Shown: piece after piece, positions 34,652-42,996 of the stretch
How the letters are laid out: each line of letters starts with the position of its first letter
Numbering within the stretch: the first letter of the stretch is position 1
NCBI RefSeq assembly: GCF_900115475.1
Contig: NZ_FOWP01000007.1
Span: forward strand, 62,001 to 126,000
Direction of reading: 5' to 3'
DNA: 64,000 nucleotides
Source of the DNA: Ectopseudomonas composti
GTDB taxonomy: Bacteria; Pseudomonadota; Gammaproteobacteria; Pseudomonadales; Pseudomonadaceae
Program-made: the position numbers and the translations under genes
The notes under the pieces: model-generated
The model's input: the letters and a program-made list of their open reading frames with translations, nothing else
Database searches by the model: none
What the model was told of the DNA's origin: nothing

Positions 34652-35425
34652 ATGGCCGAGGCGACGCCCGCGCTGGAAATCCGCAACCTGCACAAACGCT
34701 ACGGCGATCTCGAAGTGCTCAAGGGTATTTCCCTGACGGCCAAAGACGGCGACGTCATCTCGATTCTCGGCTCCTCCGGCTCCGGTAAGTCCACCTTCCT
34801 GCGTTGCATCAATCTGCTGGAAAACCCACACAAGGGTCAGATTTTCGTCGCTGGCGAGGAGCTCAAGCTCAAGGCCGCGAAGAACGGCGAACTGATTGCC
34901 GCCGACAACAGGCAGATCAACCGCCTGCGCAGCGAGATCGGTTTCGTCTTCCAGAATTTCAATCTGTGGCCGCACATGAGCGTGCTCGACAACATCATCG
35001 AGGCGCCGCGTCGCGTGCTCGGCCAGAGCAAGGCCGAAGCCATCGAGGTGGCCGAAGCGCTACTGGCCAAGGTCGGCATCGCCGACAAACGCCATGTCTA
35101 TCCCAACCAGCTTTCCGGCGGCCAGCAGCAACGCGCGGCCATCGCCCGCACCCTGGCCATGCAGCCGAAGGTGATCCTGTTCGATGAGCCAACTTCGGCC
35201 CTCGACCCGGAAATGGTACAAGAAGTGCTTAATGTGATTCGCGCGCTTGCCGATGAGGGTCGCACCATGCTGCTGGTTACCCATGAAATGAGTTTCGCTC
35301 GCCAGGTTTCCAGCGAGGTGGTGTTCCTCCATCAGGGCCTGGTCGAGGAACAGGGGCCACCCGCTCAGGTGTTCGACAACCCGAATTCGGCACGCTGTAA
35401 ACAATTCATGTCCAGCAATCGCTAA
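34652..35425 (+). CDS. Polar amino acid ABC transporter ATP-binding protein (HisP/AotP type)
   Basis: 257 residues, a complete ABC ATPase: Walker A GSSGSGKST, Q-loop FVFQNFNLWPHM, signature LSGGQQQRAAIARTLA, Walker B VILFDEPTSALDP, and H-loop LLVTHEMSFARQV. Sequence type is that of histidine/arginine (HisP) importers. ATG at 34652 has AAGAGGA-type upstream purines; the extension to 34577 is unsupported. First gene of a four-gene importer operon (ATPase, binding protein, two permeases), matching P. aeruginosa PA5152-PA5155. Confidence 0.93.
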   Translation: MAEATPALEIRNLHKRYGDLEVLKGISLTAKDGDVISILGSSGSGKSTFLRCINLLENPHKGQIFVAGEELKLKAAKNGELIAADNRQINRLRSEIGFVFQNFNLWPHMSVLDNIIEAPRRVLGQSKAEAIEVAEALLAKVGIADKRHVYPNQLSGGQQQRAAIARTLAMQPKVILFDEPTSALDPEMVQEVLNVIRALADEGRTMLLVTHEMSFARQVSSEVVFLHQGLVEEQGPPAQVFDNPNSARCKQFMSSNR

Positions 35426-35440
35426 CACGGAGCAACATGC

Positions 35441-36193
35441 ATGCAGAACTATAAGAAGATCCTGCTGGCCGCAGCCGCCACCCTGGCTTTCGGCACCAGC
35501 GCTGTCGCAGCTGACAAACTGAAACTCGGCACCGAAGGTGCCTACCCTCCCTTCAACCTGATCGACGCCAGCGGCAAGGTCACCGGCTTCGACGTGGAAA
35601 TCGGCCAGGCGCTGTGCGCCAAGATGAAAGCCGAGTGCGAAGTGGTCACTTCCGACTGGGATGGCATCATCCCGGCCCTGAACGCCAAGAAGTTCGACTT
35701 CCTGATCGCCTCCATGTCAATCACCGAAGAGCGTCAGGCAGCGGTCGATTTCACCGAGCCGTACTACACCAACAAGCTGCAGTTCATCGCACCGAAGTCG
35801 GCCGACTTCAAGACCGATGCCGGCAGTCTCAAAGGCAAGGTGATCGGTGCTCAGCGCGCCACCATCGCCGGCACCTGGCTGGAAGACAACCTGGGCAAAG
35901 TGGTCGACATCAAGCTGTATGACACCCAGGAAAACGCCTACCTCGATCTGTCCTCGGGCCGCCTCGATGGCGTACTGGCCGACACCTTCGTCAACTGGGA
36001 GTGGCTCAAGAGCGATGCCGGCAAAGAGTTCGAATTCAAGGGCGACCCGGTATTCGACAACGACAAGATCGGCATCGCCGTGCGCAAGGGTGACCCGCTG
36101 CGCGAGAAGCTGAACACCGCTCTGCAAGCCATCATCGAAGACGGCACCTACAAGCAGATCAACGACAAGTACTTCCCGTTCAGCATCTACTGA
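35441..36193 (+). CDS. Polar amino acid ABC transporter periplasmic binding protein
   Basis: 250 residues: signal peptide (ILLAAAATLAFGTSAVAA) and SBP_bac_3 domain with LGTEGAYPPFNLIDASGKVTGFDVEI, DWDGIIPALNAKKFDFLIASMSITEER, VDFTEPYYTNKLQF and GRLDGVLADTFVNWEW. The signature is that of cationic amino acid binding proteins (HisJ/ArgT/AotJ), where the Asp and Arg of the ligand cleft are in DWDGI and TEER regions. Lies 15 bp after the ATPase gene. Ligand probably arginine, lysine, ornithine or histidine (inferred). Confidence 0.92.
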   Translation: MQNYKKILLAAAATLAFGTSAVAADKLKLGTEGAYPPFNLIDASGKVTGFDVEIGQALCAKMKAECEVVTSDWDGIIPALNAKKFDFLIASMSITEERQAAVDFTEPYYTNKLQFIAPKSADFKTDAGSLKGKVIGAQRATIAGTWLEDNLGKVVDIKLYDTQENAYLDLSSGRLDGVLADTFVNWEWLKSDAGKEFEFKGDPVFDNDKIGIAVRKGDPLREKLNTALQAIIEDGTYKQINDKYFPFSIY

Positions 36194-36247
36194 TGACCTG
36201 AAGGCACCGCGCCGCCCATTGGGCGGCGCAGTTGCCCGAGCCCTCCG

Positions 36248-36943
36248 ATGATTTTCGAACTCCACGGATTCGGCCCCGCCCTGGCCGCCGGCACCCTGAT
36301 GACCATCAAGCTAGCGCTTTGTGCGCTGTCTGTGGGTCTGGTGCTCGGCCTGCTCGGCGCGCTGGCCAAGACTTCGCCGTACAAGCCGCTGCAGTGGCTC
36401 GGCGGCAGCTATTCCACCTTAGTACGCGGCGTGCCCGAACTGCTCTGGGTACTGCTGATCTACTTCGGTACGGTTGGCTTGATGCGCAGCCTGGCCGACT
36501 TGCTTGGCGTCGAGAGCCTCGAACTCTCCGCCTTCGCCGCGGGCACCATCGCCCTCGGCCTGTGTTTCGGCGCCTATGCCACCGAAGTGTTTCGTGGCGC
36601 CATCCTGGCGATCCCCAAAGGCCATCGCGAAGCCGGTCAGGCGCTCGGCATGTCCAAGGGGCGCATTCTCTGGAAGCTGATCCTGCCGCAGATGTGGCGC
36701 ATCGCCCTGCCCGGTCTGGGCAACCTGTTCATGATTCTGATGAAGGACACCGCGCTGGTGTCGGTGATCGGCCTGGAAGAGATCATGCGCCGCTCGCAGA
36801 TCGCGGTGACCGCCAGCAAGGAGCCTTTCACCTTCTATATGGTTGCGGCCTTCATCTACCTGGGCCTGACCGTTCTCGCCATGATCGGCCTGCATTTCCT
36901 CGAGAAGCGCGCCAGCCGCGGCTTCGTCCGGAGCGCCTCATGA
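36248..36943 (+). CDS. Polar amino acid ABC transporter permease (HisQ type)
   Basis: 231 residues with ~5 membrane helices: GTLMTIKLALCALSVGLVLGLLGALAK, then the family STLVRGVPELLWVLLIYFG, and the EAA loop that docks the ATPase (HREAGQALGMSKGRILWKLILPQMWRIALPGLGN). Pairs with the following permease to form a heterodimer. The start at 36248 follows the binding-protein gene by 54 bp; the stop overlaps the next start (ATGA). Confidence 0.93.
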   Translation: MIFELHGFGPALAAGTLMTIKLALCALSVGLVLGLLGALAKTSPYKPLQWLGGSYSTLVRGVPELLWVLLIYFGTVGLMRSLADLLGVESLELSAFAAGTIALGLCFGAYATEVFRGAILAIPKGHREAGQALGMSKGRILWKLILPQMWRIALPGLGNLFMILMKDTALVSVIGLEEIMRRSQIAVTASKEPFTFYMVAAFIYLGLTVLAMIGLHFLEKRASRGFVRSAS

Positions 36944-37710
36944 GAAAGAACGCCGCTATCGTCGCCTGGCTCGCCGCCGGCCTTCTCGTTGCTTACGGGC
37001 TTTGGTCGAGCCTTTCCAGCCTGAACTGGACAGTTATCATCAAGTGGCTGCCACGCCTGTCCGAAGGCGCGCTGCTGACCCTGGAGCTGGTGGCCATCGC
37101 CGTCGTCGCCGGCCTGATCCTCGCCCTGCCAATGGGTATCGCCCGCGCCTCCAAGCACTGGTACGTACGCGCCGTTCCTTATGGCTACATCTTCTTCTTC
37201 CGCGGCACACCACTGCTGGTGCAACTGTTCCTGGTCTACTACGGCCTGGCGCAGTTCGATGCGGTGCGCCAGGGGCCGCTGTGGCCCTATCTGCGCGATC
37301 CGTACTGGTGCGCGATCCTCACCATGACCCTGCACACCGCCGCCTATATCGCAGAGATCCTGCGCGGCGCCATCCAGGCAGTACCACCGGGTGAAGTGGA
37401 GGCAGCGCGTGCGCTGGGCATGTCGCGCGCACAGGCGATGCTCTATATCATCCTGCCGCGTGCCGCGCGCATCGGCCTGCCGGCCTACAGCAACGAAGTG
37501 ATCCTGATGCTCAAGGCCAGCGCCCTGGCCAGCACCGTGACGCTGCTCGAGCTGACCGGTATGGCGCGCACCATCATCGCGCGCACCTACCTGCCGGTGG
37601 AGATCTTCTTCGCCGCAGGGTTGTTCTATCTGGTCATCGCCTTCGTACTGGTGCGCGCCTTCCGCCTGCTCGAACGCTGGCTACGCGTCGACGCCTGCCA
37701 GGGTCGTTAA
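36940..37710 (+). CDS. Polar amino acid ABC transporter permease (HisM type)
   Basis: 256 residues, second permease: membrane helices including LLTLELVAIAVVAGLILALPMGIA and FFAAGLFYLVIAFVLVRAF, the motif YIFFFRGTPLLVQLFLVYYGL, and EAA loop EVEAARALGMSRAQAMLYIILPRAARIGLPAYSNE. The frame is open upstream inside the preceding gene, but the ATG at 36940 sits in a four-base overlap with its stop and gives the normal length. Last gene of the importer operon. Confidence 0.93.
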   Translation: MRKNAAIVAWLAAGLLVAYGLWSSLSSLNWTVIIKWLPRLSEGALLTLELVAIAVVAGLILALPMGIARASKHWYVRAVPYGYIFFFRGTPLLVQLFLVYYGLAQFDAVRQGPLWPYLRDPYWCAILTMTLHTAAYIAEILRGAIQAVPPGEVEAARALGMSRAQAMLYIILPRAARIGLPAYSNEVILMLKASALASTVTLLELTGMARTIIARTYLPVEIFFAAGLFYLVIAFVLVRAFRLLERWLRVDACQGR

Positions 37711-37762
37711 GCCATCCGGGCCGTCTATAGTGACGGCCCGCTCTGATCAGCTACGTAAACCC

Positions 37763-38977
37763 ATGCCCGAGCCCATCCTCACCCCAGGCGACCTGCTCGC
37801 TCGCTTCCAGGCACTGGATGGCTTTCTTCTGCAGCATCAGGCGCTCTGGCGCCCACGGCCGTTTCATCACCTGCAATTACCCTGGGAAGTGGAACTACCA
37901 GAGCTTGCTAGCTGGCTGCGCAGCCGCTCTCTGGAACAAGCAGAGGCCAGCGACAACAACCCCTTTGCCCTCGCCGCGCCATCCCCCTTTCCCGACCTAG
38001 CCCACCAGGCGCAGACACTCAGCCTGCTGGGCGAGATGCCGGGCATGCACAGCCCGCCGCGCACGCATGCCCTAAGCGTCGACGTTCCCGGAAGAAAATT
38101 GGCGCAGATCCAGGCCTTTGCCAATCACCTGCAGTTTCGCAAGCGCCCCCAGCACTGGCTCGACTGGTGCTCCGGCAAGGGCCACCTCGGCCGCTGGCTG
38201 ACCAAAGCTGATCAGCGCCTGACGTGCCTGGAGCACGACCCGGCGCTGATCGAGTCAGGTAGCGCAATGAGCAAACGCCTGGGGCTGGACGCTACGCATG
38301 TACAGCAGGACGTACTTGCCGATGACTGCAACGCACGCCTGCAGAAAGAGCACACCCCGGTTGCATTGCACGCTTGCGGCGACCTGCATGTACGCCTGCT
38401 GCAACTGGCCAGTCGCAACGGCTGCACTCAACTGGCGGTGGCGCCCTGCTGTTACAACCGCATCGCCACCCTGCGATACCAACCACTCTCGGCCGCAGCG
38501 CAGGCTTCAGCCCTGCAGCTTTCACCCGACGATCTGGGTTTACCGTTGAGCGAAACCGTCACGGCCGGCGCGCGCGTGCGCAGACAGCGCAACCAGTCGA
38601 TGGCCTGGCGCCTGGCCTTCGACCTGCTGCAACGCCAACTACGTGGCATCGATGAATACCTGCCGACACCGTCGCTGCCCAGCGACTGGTTCAGCAAACC
38701 TTTCGCCAGCTTCTGCCATGACCTCGCCGAGCTACGTGATGTGCCAACGCCTGGCGAGCAAGACTGGCCAGCACTGGAAGCTCAGGGCTGGCAACGCCTG
38801 GCCGATGTGCGCAATCTGGAACTGCTGCGCAACCTGTTCCGCCGGCCGCTGGAACTCTGGCTACTGCTCGACCGCGCCCTGTACCTGCAAGAACAAGGCT
38901 ACAACGTGAAACTGGGTACATTCTGTGATTACCAACTGAGCCCGCGCAACCTGCTGCTGCTGGCCGAGCGCGCCTGA
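37763..38977 (+). CDS. S-adenosylmethionine-dependent methyltransferase (METTL25/Methyltransf_32-like)
   Basis: 404 residues. A Rossmann methyltransferase core lies at ~residues 130-260: WLDWCSGKGHLGRWLTKADQRLTCLEHDP (motif I and the acidic end of strand 2), HACGDLHVRLLQLA, and VAPCCYNRIAT, the ACGDL and PCCY motifs of Methyltransf_32 proteins. The N-terminal ~120 and C-terminal ~140 residues are helical. No substrate is known for the bacterial members. Start at 37763 chosen for length and position; 52 bp after the ABC operon and possibly co-transcribed. Confidence 0.75.
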   Translation: MPEPILTPGDLLARFQALDGFLLQHQALWRPRPFHHLQLPWEVELPELASWLRSRSLEQAEASDNNPFALAAPSPFPDLAHQAQTLSLLGEMPGMHSPPRTHALSVDVPGRKLAQIQAFANHLQFRKRPQHWLDWCSGKGHLGRWLTKADQRLTCLEHDPALIESGSAMSKRLGLDATHVQQDVLADDCNARLQKEHTPVALHACGDLHVRLLQLASRNGCTQLAVAPCCYNRIATLRYQPLSAAAQASALQLSPDDLGLPLSETVTAGARVRRQRNQSMAWRLAFDLLQRQLRGIDEYLPTPSLPSDWFSKPFASFCHDLAELRDVPTPGEQDWPALEAQGWQRLADVRNLELLRNLFRRPLELWLLLDRALYLQEQGYNVKLGTFCDYQLSPRNLLLLAERA

Positions 38978-38992
38978 GTTGCACACAGAAGC

Positions 38993-39001
38993 TGTGGATA
39001 A
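38993..39001 (-). promoter_or_regulatory. Consensus DnaA box
   Basis: TGTGGATAA, the exact complement of TTATCCACA, in the 293-bp gap between the methyltransferase gene and tRNA-Thr. Single site; no AT-rich unwinding element or cluster, so not an origin. Confidence 0.4.
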
Positions 39002-39228
39002 CTCTGTTGATCCTTTCTGGGCAAATGCGGCAAAGCCAGCCGGGAATTGCCCCGCAGACATCTGATCATTTTTCGAGCATCCAGATAAACTACGTGAAAA
39101 CAAAGAGTTGCGAAAAAGCGTGATCAAGTGCACGGCGCCGGTGCGCGACTATCGCAAACGCCTTCTCTTTGTGCATAAGCAATAAGCTACTGATAGCCGA
39201 GCCCGTAAAAACCTGGCGCGAAGGTGGC

Positions 39229-39256
39229 TTTACTCAGGCCGACGAATGGATATAAT
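39229..39256 (+). promoter_or_regulatory. Sigma-70 promoter of tRNA-Thr
   Basis: TTTACT (39229-39234), 16-bp spacer, perfect TATAAT (39251-39256), 14 bases before the tRNA. The -35 is weak (four of six). Confidence 0.7.
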
Positions 39257-39270
39257 GGCGGCCCTTCAGT

Positions 39271-39346
<76 letters not shown>

Positions 39347-39356
39347 TCTAATATCC

Positions 39357-39390
39357 AAGGCCTGCTTTCACGCAGGCCTTTTTTGTTTTT
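39357..39390 (+). terminator. Terminator after tRNA-Thr
   Basis: AAGGCCTGC TTTCAC GCAGGCCTT followed by TTTTGTTTTT, 10 bases past the tRNA. Separates it from the rml operon. Confidence 0.93.
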
Positions 39391-39479
39391 GCACTGCCCA
39401 TATCCGCCGCTTGTTCATTGCACTTACCGCACTCGGATCGTGGGTATGGCGAAAGGTTACATTGCGAGGTTATGAGCAG

Positions 39480-40541
39480 ATGCGCATCCTTATCACCGGC
39501 GGCGCCGGCTTCATCGGTTCGGCTCTGATTCGTCATCTGATTCAGGACACCGAACACGAGGTACTCAACCTCGACAAACTTACCTATGCAGGCAATCTGG
39601 AGTCCCTCACACCAGTCGCTTACAACCCGCGCTACCGTTTCGTCCAAGCCGACATCGCCGATAGCGAGCGCGTCGCCGCGACGCTGGCCGAATTCCAGCC
39701 CGAGGCCATCATGCACCTGGCCGCCGAGTCCCATGTCGACCGCTCCATTGATGGCCCAGCTGCGTTCATCCAGACCAATATCGTCGGTACTTACAGCCTG
39801 CTGGAAAGCACCCGCGCCTATTGGCTGGGTCTGGATGCAGAACGCAAGGCAGCCTTTCGCTTCCACCACATTTCCACCGATGAGGTGTATGGCGACCTGC
39901 ACGGTGTCGATGACCTCTTCACCGAAACCACATCCTATGCGCCCAGCTCACCTTATTCGGCGAGCAAGGCGGCGTCCGACCACCTGGTGCGCGCCTGGCA
40001 GCGCACCTACGGTCTACCGGTGCTGATCACCAACTGTTCGAACAACTACGGCCCCTACCACTTCCCCGAGAAGCTGATCCCGCTAATGATCCTCAATGCC
40101 CTGGCAGGCAAGCCGCTGCCGGTGTACGGCAACGGCCAGCAGGTACGCGATTGGCTGTACGTGGAAGATCACGCACGTGCACTGCTCAAGGTGGTCAGCG
40201 AAGGCGAGGTCGGTGAGACCTACAACATTGGTGGACATAACGAGCAGAAGAACCTCGATGTGGTGACAGCCATCTGCGCCCTGCTGGAGGAACTGGCACC
40301 GCAGAAGCCTGTAGGCATCTCGCGCTATGAAGAACTGATCACTTATGTACAGGATCGCCCTGGTCACGACCTGCGCTACGCCATCGACGCCAGCAAGATC
40401 GAGCGCGAGCTGGGCTGGGTGCCAGAGGAAACCTTCGAAAGCGGTTTGCGCAAGACGGTGCAGTGGTACCTGGACAACCTTGACTGGTGCCGCCGCGTGC
40501 AAGATGGCAGCTATCAGGGCCAGCGGCTCGGCGCCCTCTAG
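39480..40541 (+). CDS. rmlB: dTDP-glucose 4,6-dehydratase RmlB
   Basis: 353 residues, short-chain dehydrogenase fold. Second step in dTDP-L-rhamnose synthesis. NAD-binding [41 protein letters not shown] with the Asp/Glu catalytic pair, and [11 protein letters not shown] with Tyr-x3-Lys, then [15 protein letters not shown] and [12 protein letters not shown]. The start at 39480 gives [10 protein letters not shown]; the upstream 23 codons overlap the tRNA terminator downstream region and are rejected. First gene of the rhamnose cluster, needed for LPS core and O-antigen or rhamnolipid. Confidence 0.97.
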   Translation: MRILITGGAGFIGSALIRHLIQDTEHEVLNLDKLTYAGNLESLTPVAYNPRYRFVQADIADSERVAATLAEFQPEAIMHLAAESHVDRSIDGPAAFIQTNIVGTYSLLESTRAYWLGLDAERKAAFRFHHISTDEVYGDLHGVDDLFTETTSYAPSSPYSASKAASDHLVRAWQRTYGLPVLITNCSNNYGPYHFPEKLIPLMILNALAGKPLPVYGNGQQVRDWLYVEDHARALLKVVSEGEVGETYNIGGHNEQKNLDVVTAICALLEELAPQKPVGISRYEELITYVQDRPGHDLRYAIDASKIERELGWVPEETFESGLRKTVQWYLDNLDWCRRVQDGSYQGQRLGAL

Positions 40542-40551
40542 AGTTCAAGAC

Positions 40552-40604
40552 GTAGGGCGGGCACAACCCGCCAGCCAGGCAGCGGCGGGTTGTACCCGCC
40601 CTAC
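40552..40604. repeat. GTAGGGCGGG-class palindrome inside the rml cluster
   Basis: GTAGGGCGGGCACAACCCGCC / GGCGGGTTGTACCCGCCCTAC, 21-base arms with a single internal mismatch around 11 bases. Fills the 87-bp gap between rmlB and rmlA. Confidence 0.85.
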
Positions 40605-40628
40605 GCATCGACAAGGAACACAGAACAC

Positions 40629-41501
40629 ATGAAAGGCATCATCCTCGCCGGCGGCTCCGGCACTCGCCTGCACCCCATTACCCTCGGTGTATCCAAGCAA
40701 CTGCTGCCGATCTATGACAAGCCGATGATCTACTATCCGCTGTCGGTGCTGATGCTGGCCGGCATTCGCGAGATTCTGATCATTTCCACCCCCGAAGACC
40801 TGCCCAACTTTCGCAAGATGCTAGGCGACGGCAGCCAGTTCGGCATCGAACTGCAGTATGCCGAGCAACCGTCTCCAGACGGCCTGGCGCAAGCCTTCCT
40901 GATCGGCGAGTCGTTCATCGGCAATGACTCGGTGTGCCTGATCCTCGGGGACAACATCTTCCATGGTCAGCACTTCACAGAGAAACTACAGCGCGCAGCC
41001 AGTCATGGCAGCGGCGCCACGGTCTTCGGCTACTGGGTCAGCGACCCGGAGCGCTTTGGCGTGGTGGAGTTCGATGCCGCCGGCAATGCACTGTCGATCG
41101 AGGAGAAGCCGGCCAAACCCAAGTCCAGCTTTGCCGTGACCGGCCTGTATTTCTACGACAACGATGTGGTGCAGATCGCCAAGGCGGTGAAACCATCGCC
41201 ACGCGGCGAGCTGGAAATCACCGATGTGAACAATGCTTACCTGGCCCGTGGCGACCTGCGCGTGGAGCGTTTCGGCCGCGGCTTCGCCTGGCTCGACACC
41301 GGTACCCATGACAGCCTGCTCGATGCTTCGCACTACGTGCAGACAGTGGAAAAACGCCAGGGTCTGAAGGTAGCCTGCCTCGAAGAGATCGCCTACCAGC
41401 AAGGCTGGATCGACCGCGAGAAGCTACTCGTATGCGCCAAGGCGCTGGGCAAGACCGGCTACGGTCAGTACCTGTACAAACTGGCGGAGGAGTCGCAGTG
41501 A
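40629..41501 (+). CDS. rmlA: Glucose-1-phosphate thymidylyltransferase RmlA
   Basis: 290 residues. Makes dTDP-glucose from glucose-1-phosphate and dTTP. Nucleotide-binding [36 protein letters not shown] (split), [39 protein letters not shown], and [13 protein letters not shown]. Start at 40629 (ACACATGAAAGGC) with purines AAGGAACA upstream. Its stop overlaps the rmlC GTG start (GTGA). Confidence 0.97.
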   Translation: MKGIILAGGSGTRLHPITLGVSKQLLPIYDKPMIYYPLSVLMLAGIREILIISTPEDLPNFRKMLGDGSQFGIELQYAEQPSPDGLAQAFLIGESFIGNDSVCLILGDNIFHGQHFTEKLQRAASHGSGATVFGYWVSDPERFGVVEFDAAGNALSIEEKPAKPKSSFAVTGLYFYDNDVVQIAKAVKPSPRGELEITDVNNAYLARGDLRVERFGRGFAWLDTGTHDSLLDASHYVQTVEKRQGLKVACLEEIAYQQGWIDREKLLVCAKALGKTGYGQYLYKLAEESQ

Positions 41502-42046
41502 AAGTCATCGCAACCGCACTGCCAGAAGTGCTGATACTCGAACCTCAGGTATTCGGTGACGAGCGCGGCTTCTTCTACGAAAGCTTCAATGCGCGCCGTT
41601 TTGCCGATGCTACCGGCGTATCCCGTGAATTCGTTCAGGACAACCATTCGCGCTCCGCTCGCGGCGTCCTGCGCGGCCTGCATTACCAGCTGCAGCAGGC
41701 CCAGGGCAAGCTGGTGCGCGTCAGTGCCGGCGAGGTCTACGATGTCGCGGTCGATGTACGCCGCAATTCGCCGAACTTCGGCAAATGGGTCGGCGTGCAC
41801 CTGTCTGCCGAGAACAAGCGCCAGCTGTGGGTGCCGGAAGGTTTCGCCCATGGTTTCCTGGTACTCAGCGAATATGCCGAGTTTCTCTACAAGACCACCG
41901 ACTACTACGCCCCAGCACATGAGCGCTGCATCCGCTGGGACGATGCGCAACTGGCCATCGACTGGCCACTCGATGGGCTTACGCCACAACTCTCGGCCAA
42001 GGACCAGCAGGGTCTGAGCCTGGCTGGGGCTGAGACCTTCGCATGA
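41498..42046 (+). CDS. rmlC: dTDP-4-dehydrorhamnose 3,5-epimerase RmlC
   Basis: 182 residues, cupin fold, family length. Motifs: [32 protein letters not shown] (catalytic His) and [25 protein letters not shown]. The start is the GTG at 41498: it overlaps the rmlA stop by four bases, has GGCGGAGGAG 5-9 bases upstream, and gives the family N-terminus [11 protein letters not shown]; no ATG nearby fits. Confidence 0.96.
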   Translation: MKVIATALPEVLILEPQVFGDERGFFYESFNARRFADATGVSREFVQDNHSRSARGVLRGLHYQLQQAQGKLVRVSAGEVYDVAVDVRRNSPNFGKWVGVHLSAENKRQLWVPEGFAHGFLVLSEYAEFLYKTTDYYAPAHERCIRWDDAQLAIDWPLDGLTPQLSAKDQQGLSLAGAETFA

Positions 42047-42906
42047 AGATTCTGATCAGCGGCCACACCGGCCAGGTCGCTCGTGAACTGCAGTTGGCCC
42101 TGCGCAAGCATGAACTGGTTAGCCTCGGCCGCCAGGCATTCGATCTGTCGCGTCCGGACAGCCTGCGCGAAACCATCCTGCGCGAACGCCCTACCCTGGT
42201 GATCAATGCCGCCGCCTACACCGCCGTCGACCAGGCTGAACAGGAGCGCGAGCTGGCCTTTGCCGTCAATGCCGAAGCGCCTGGCGTCATGGCCGATGCC
42301 TGCTTCGAGCTGGACATCCCGCTGATCCACTACTCCACCGACTATGTCTTCGACGGCAGAAAGGCCACGCCTTACCGCGAAGCAGATACGCCACACCCGC
42401 TGGGCGTCTATGGCGCCAGCAAGGCGGCCGGCGAGCAGGCGCTGCGCATCAGCGGCTGCGACCACCTGATCCTGCGCACCAGCTGGGTCTACTCGCAGCA
42501 CGGGCGCAACTTCCTACTGACCATGCAGCGCCTGCTGCAGGAGCGCGAGGAGCTCAGTGTGGTCGACGACCAGATCGGCGCACCGACCTGGGCCGGCAGC
42601 ATCGCCAGCACCACCGCCGAGCTGATCGACAAGTGGCAGCAGGGGCGCCATCACTGGGGCACCTACCACCTGACCTGCCAGGGCGAGACCAGTTGGTTCG
42701 GCTTCGCCAGCGCCATCGCCGAACGCTTGCGTGCGGCCGGCAAGCCCTGCGCCAGACTTCGCCCCATCGCCAGCAGCGAGTACCCGACACCGGCGCAACG
42801 CCCGCTCAATTCACGCCTGGATGGCGAGCGCCTGGAGCAGGACTGGCAGGTTCGCCTGTCGGACTGGCGCACGGCACTGGACGCCTGCCTGCAGCGCATG
42901 AACTGA
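42043..42906 (+). CDS. rmlD: dTDP-4-dehydrorhamnose reductase RmlD
   Basis: 287 residues, SDR fold, last step of dTDP-L-rhamnose synthesis. Motifs: ILISGHTGQVARELQ (NAD(P) binding), VINAAAYTAVDQAE, HYSTDYVFDGRKATPY, VYGASKAAGEQ with Tyr-x3-Lys, LRTSWVYS, and C-terminal RPLNSRLD. ATGA overlap with rmlC. Order is rmlB-A-C-D; P. aeruginosa has rmlB-D-A-C. Confidence 0.96.
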   Translation: MKILISGHTGQVARELQLALRKHELVSLGRQAFDLSRPDSLRETILRERPTLVINAAAYTAVDQAEQERELAFAVNAEAPGVMADACFELDIPLIHYSTDYVFDGRKATPYREADTPHPLGVYGASKAAGEQALRISGCDHLILRTSWVYSQHGRNFLLTMQRLLQEREELSVVDDQIGAPTWAGSIASTTAELIDKWQQGRHHWGTYHLTCQGETSWFGFASAIAERLRAAGKPCARLRPIASSEYPTPAQRPLNSRLDGERLEQDWQVRLSDWRTALDACLQRMN

Positions 42907-42996
42907 CGCCCTGCGTTTCATCAGTCGCGGCGGGCACACGTCACCGGCCGCGCGCTGAACGTGCATAATGCGCCGATCATTTCTGCACGGTTTGCC

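Noticed and set aside
36232..36939. Open frame preceding the HisM-type permease as a 492-codon ORF
   Set aside because: It overlaps the first permease in a different frame; the ATG at 36940 in an ATGA overlap gives the normal permease length.
38978..39270. Chromosomal origin because of the DnaA box
   Set aside because: Only one box, no dnaA/dnaN/gyrB neighbours and no AT-rich unwinding region.
39411..39479. Upstream start of rmlB at 39411
   Set aside because: The canonical NAD-binding N-terminus [10 protein letters not shown] begins at 39480.
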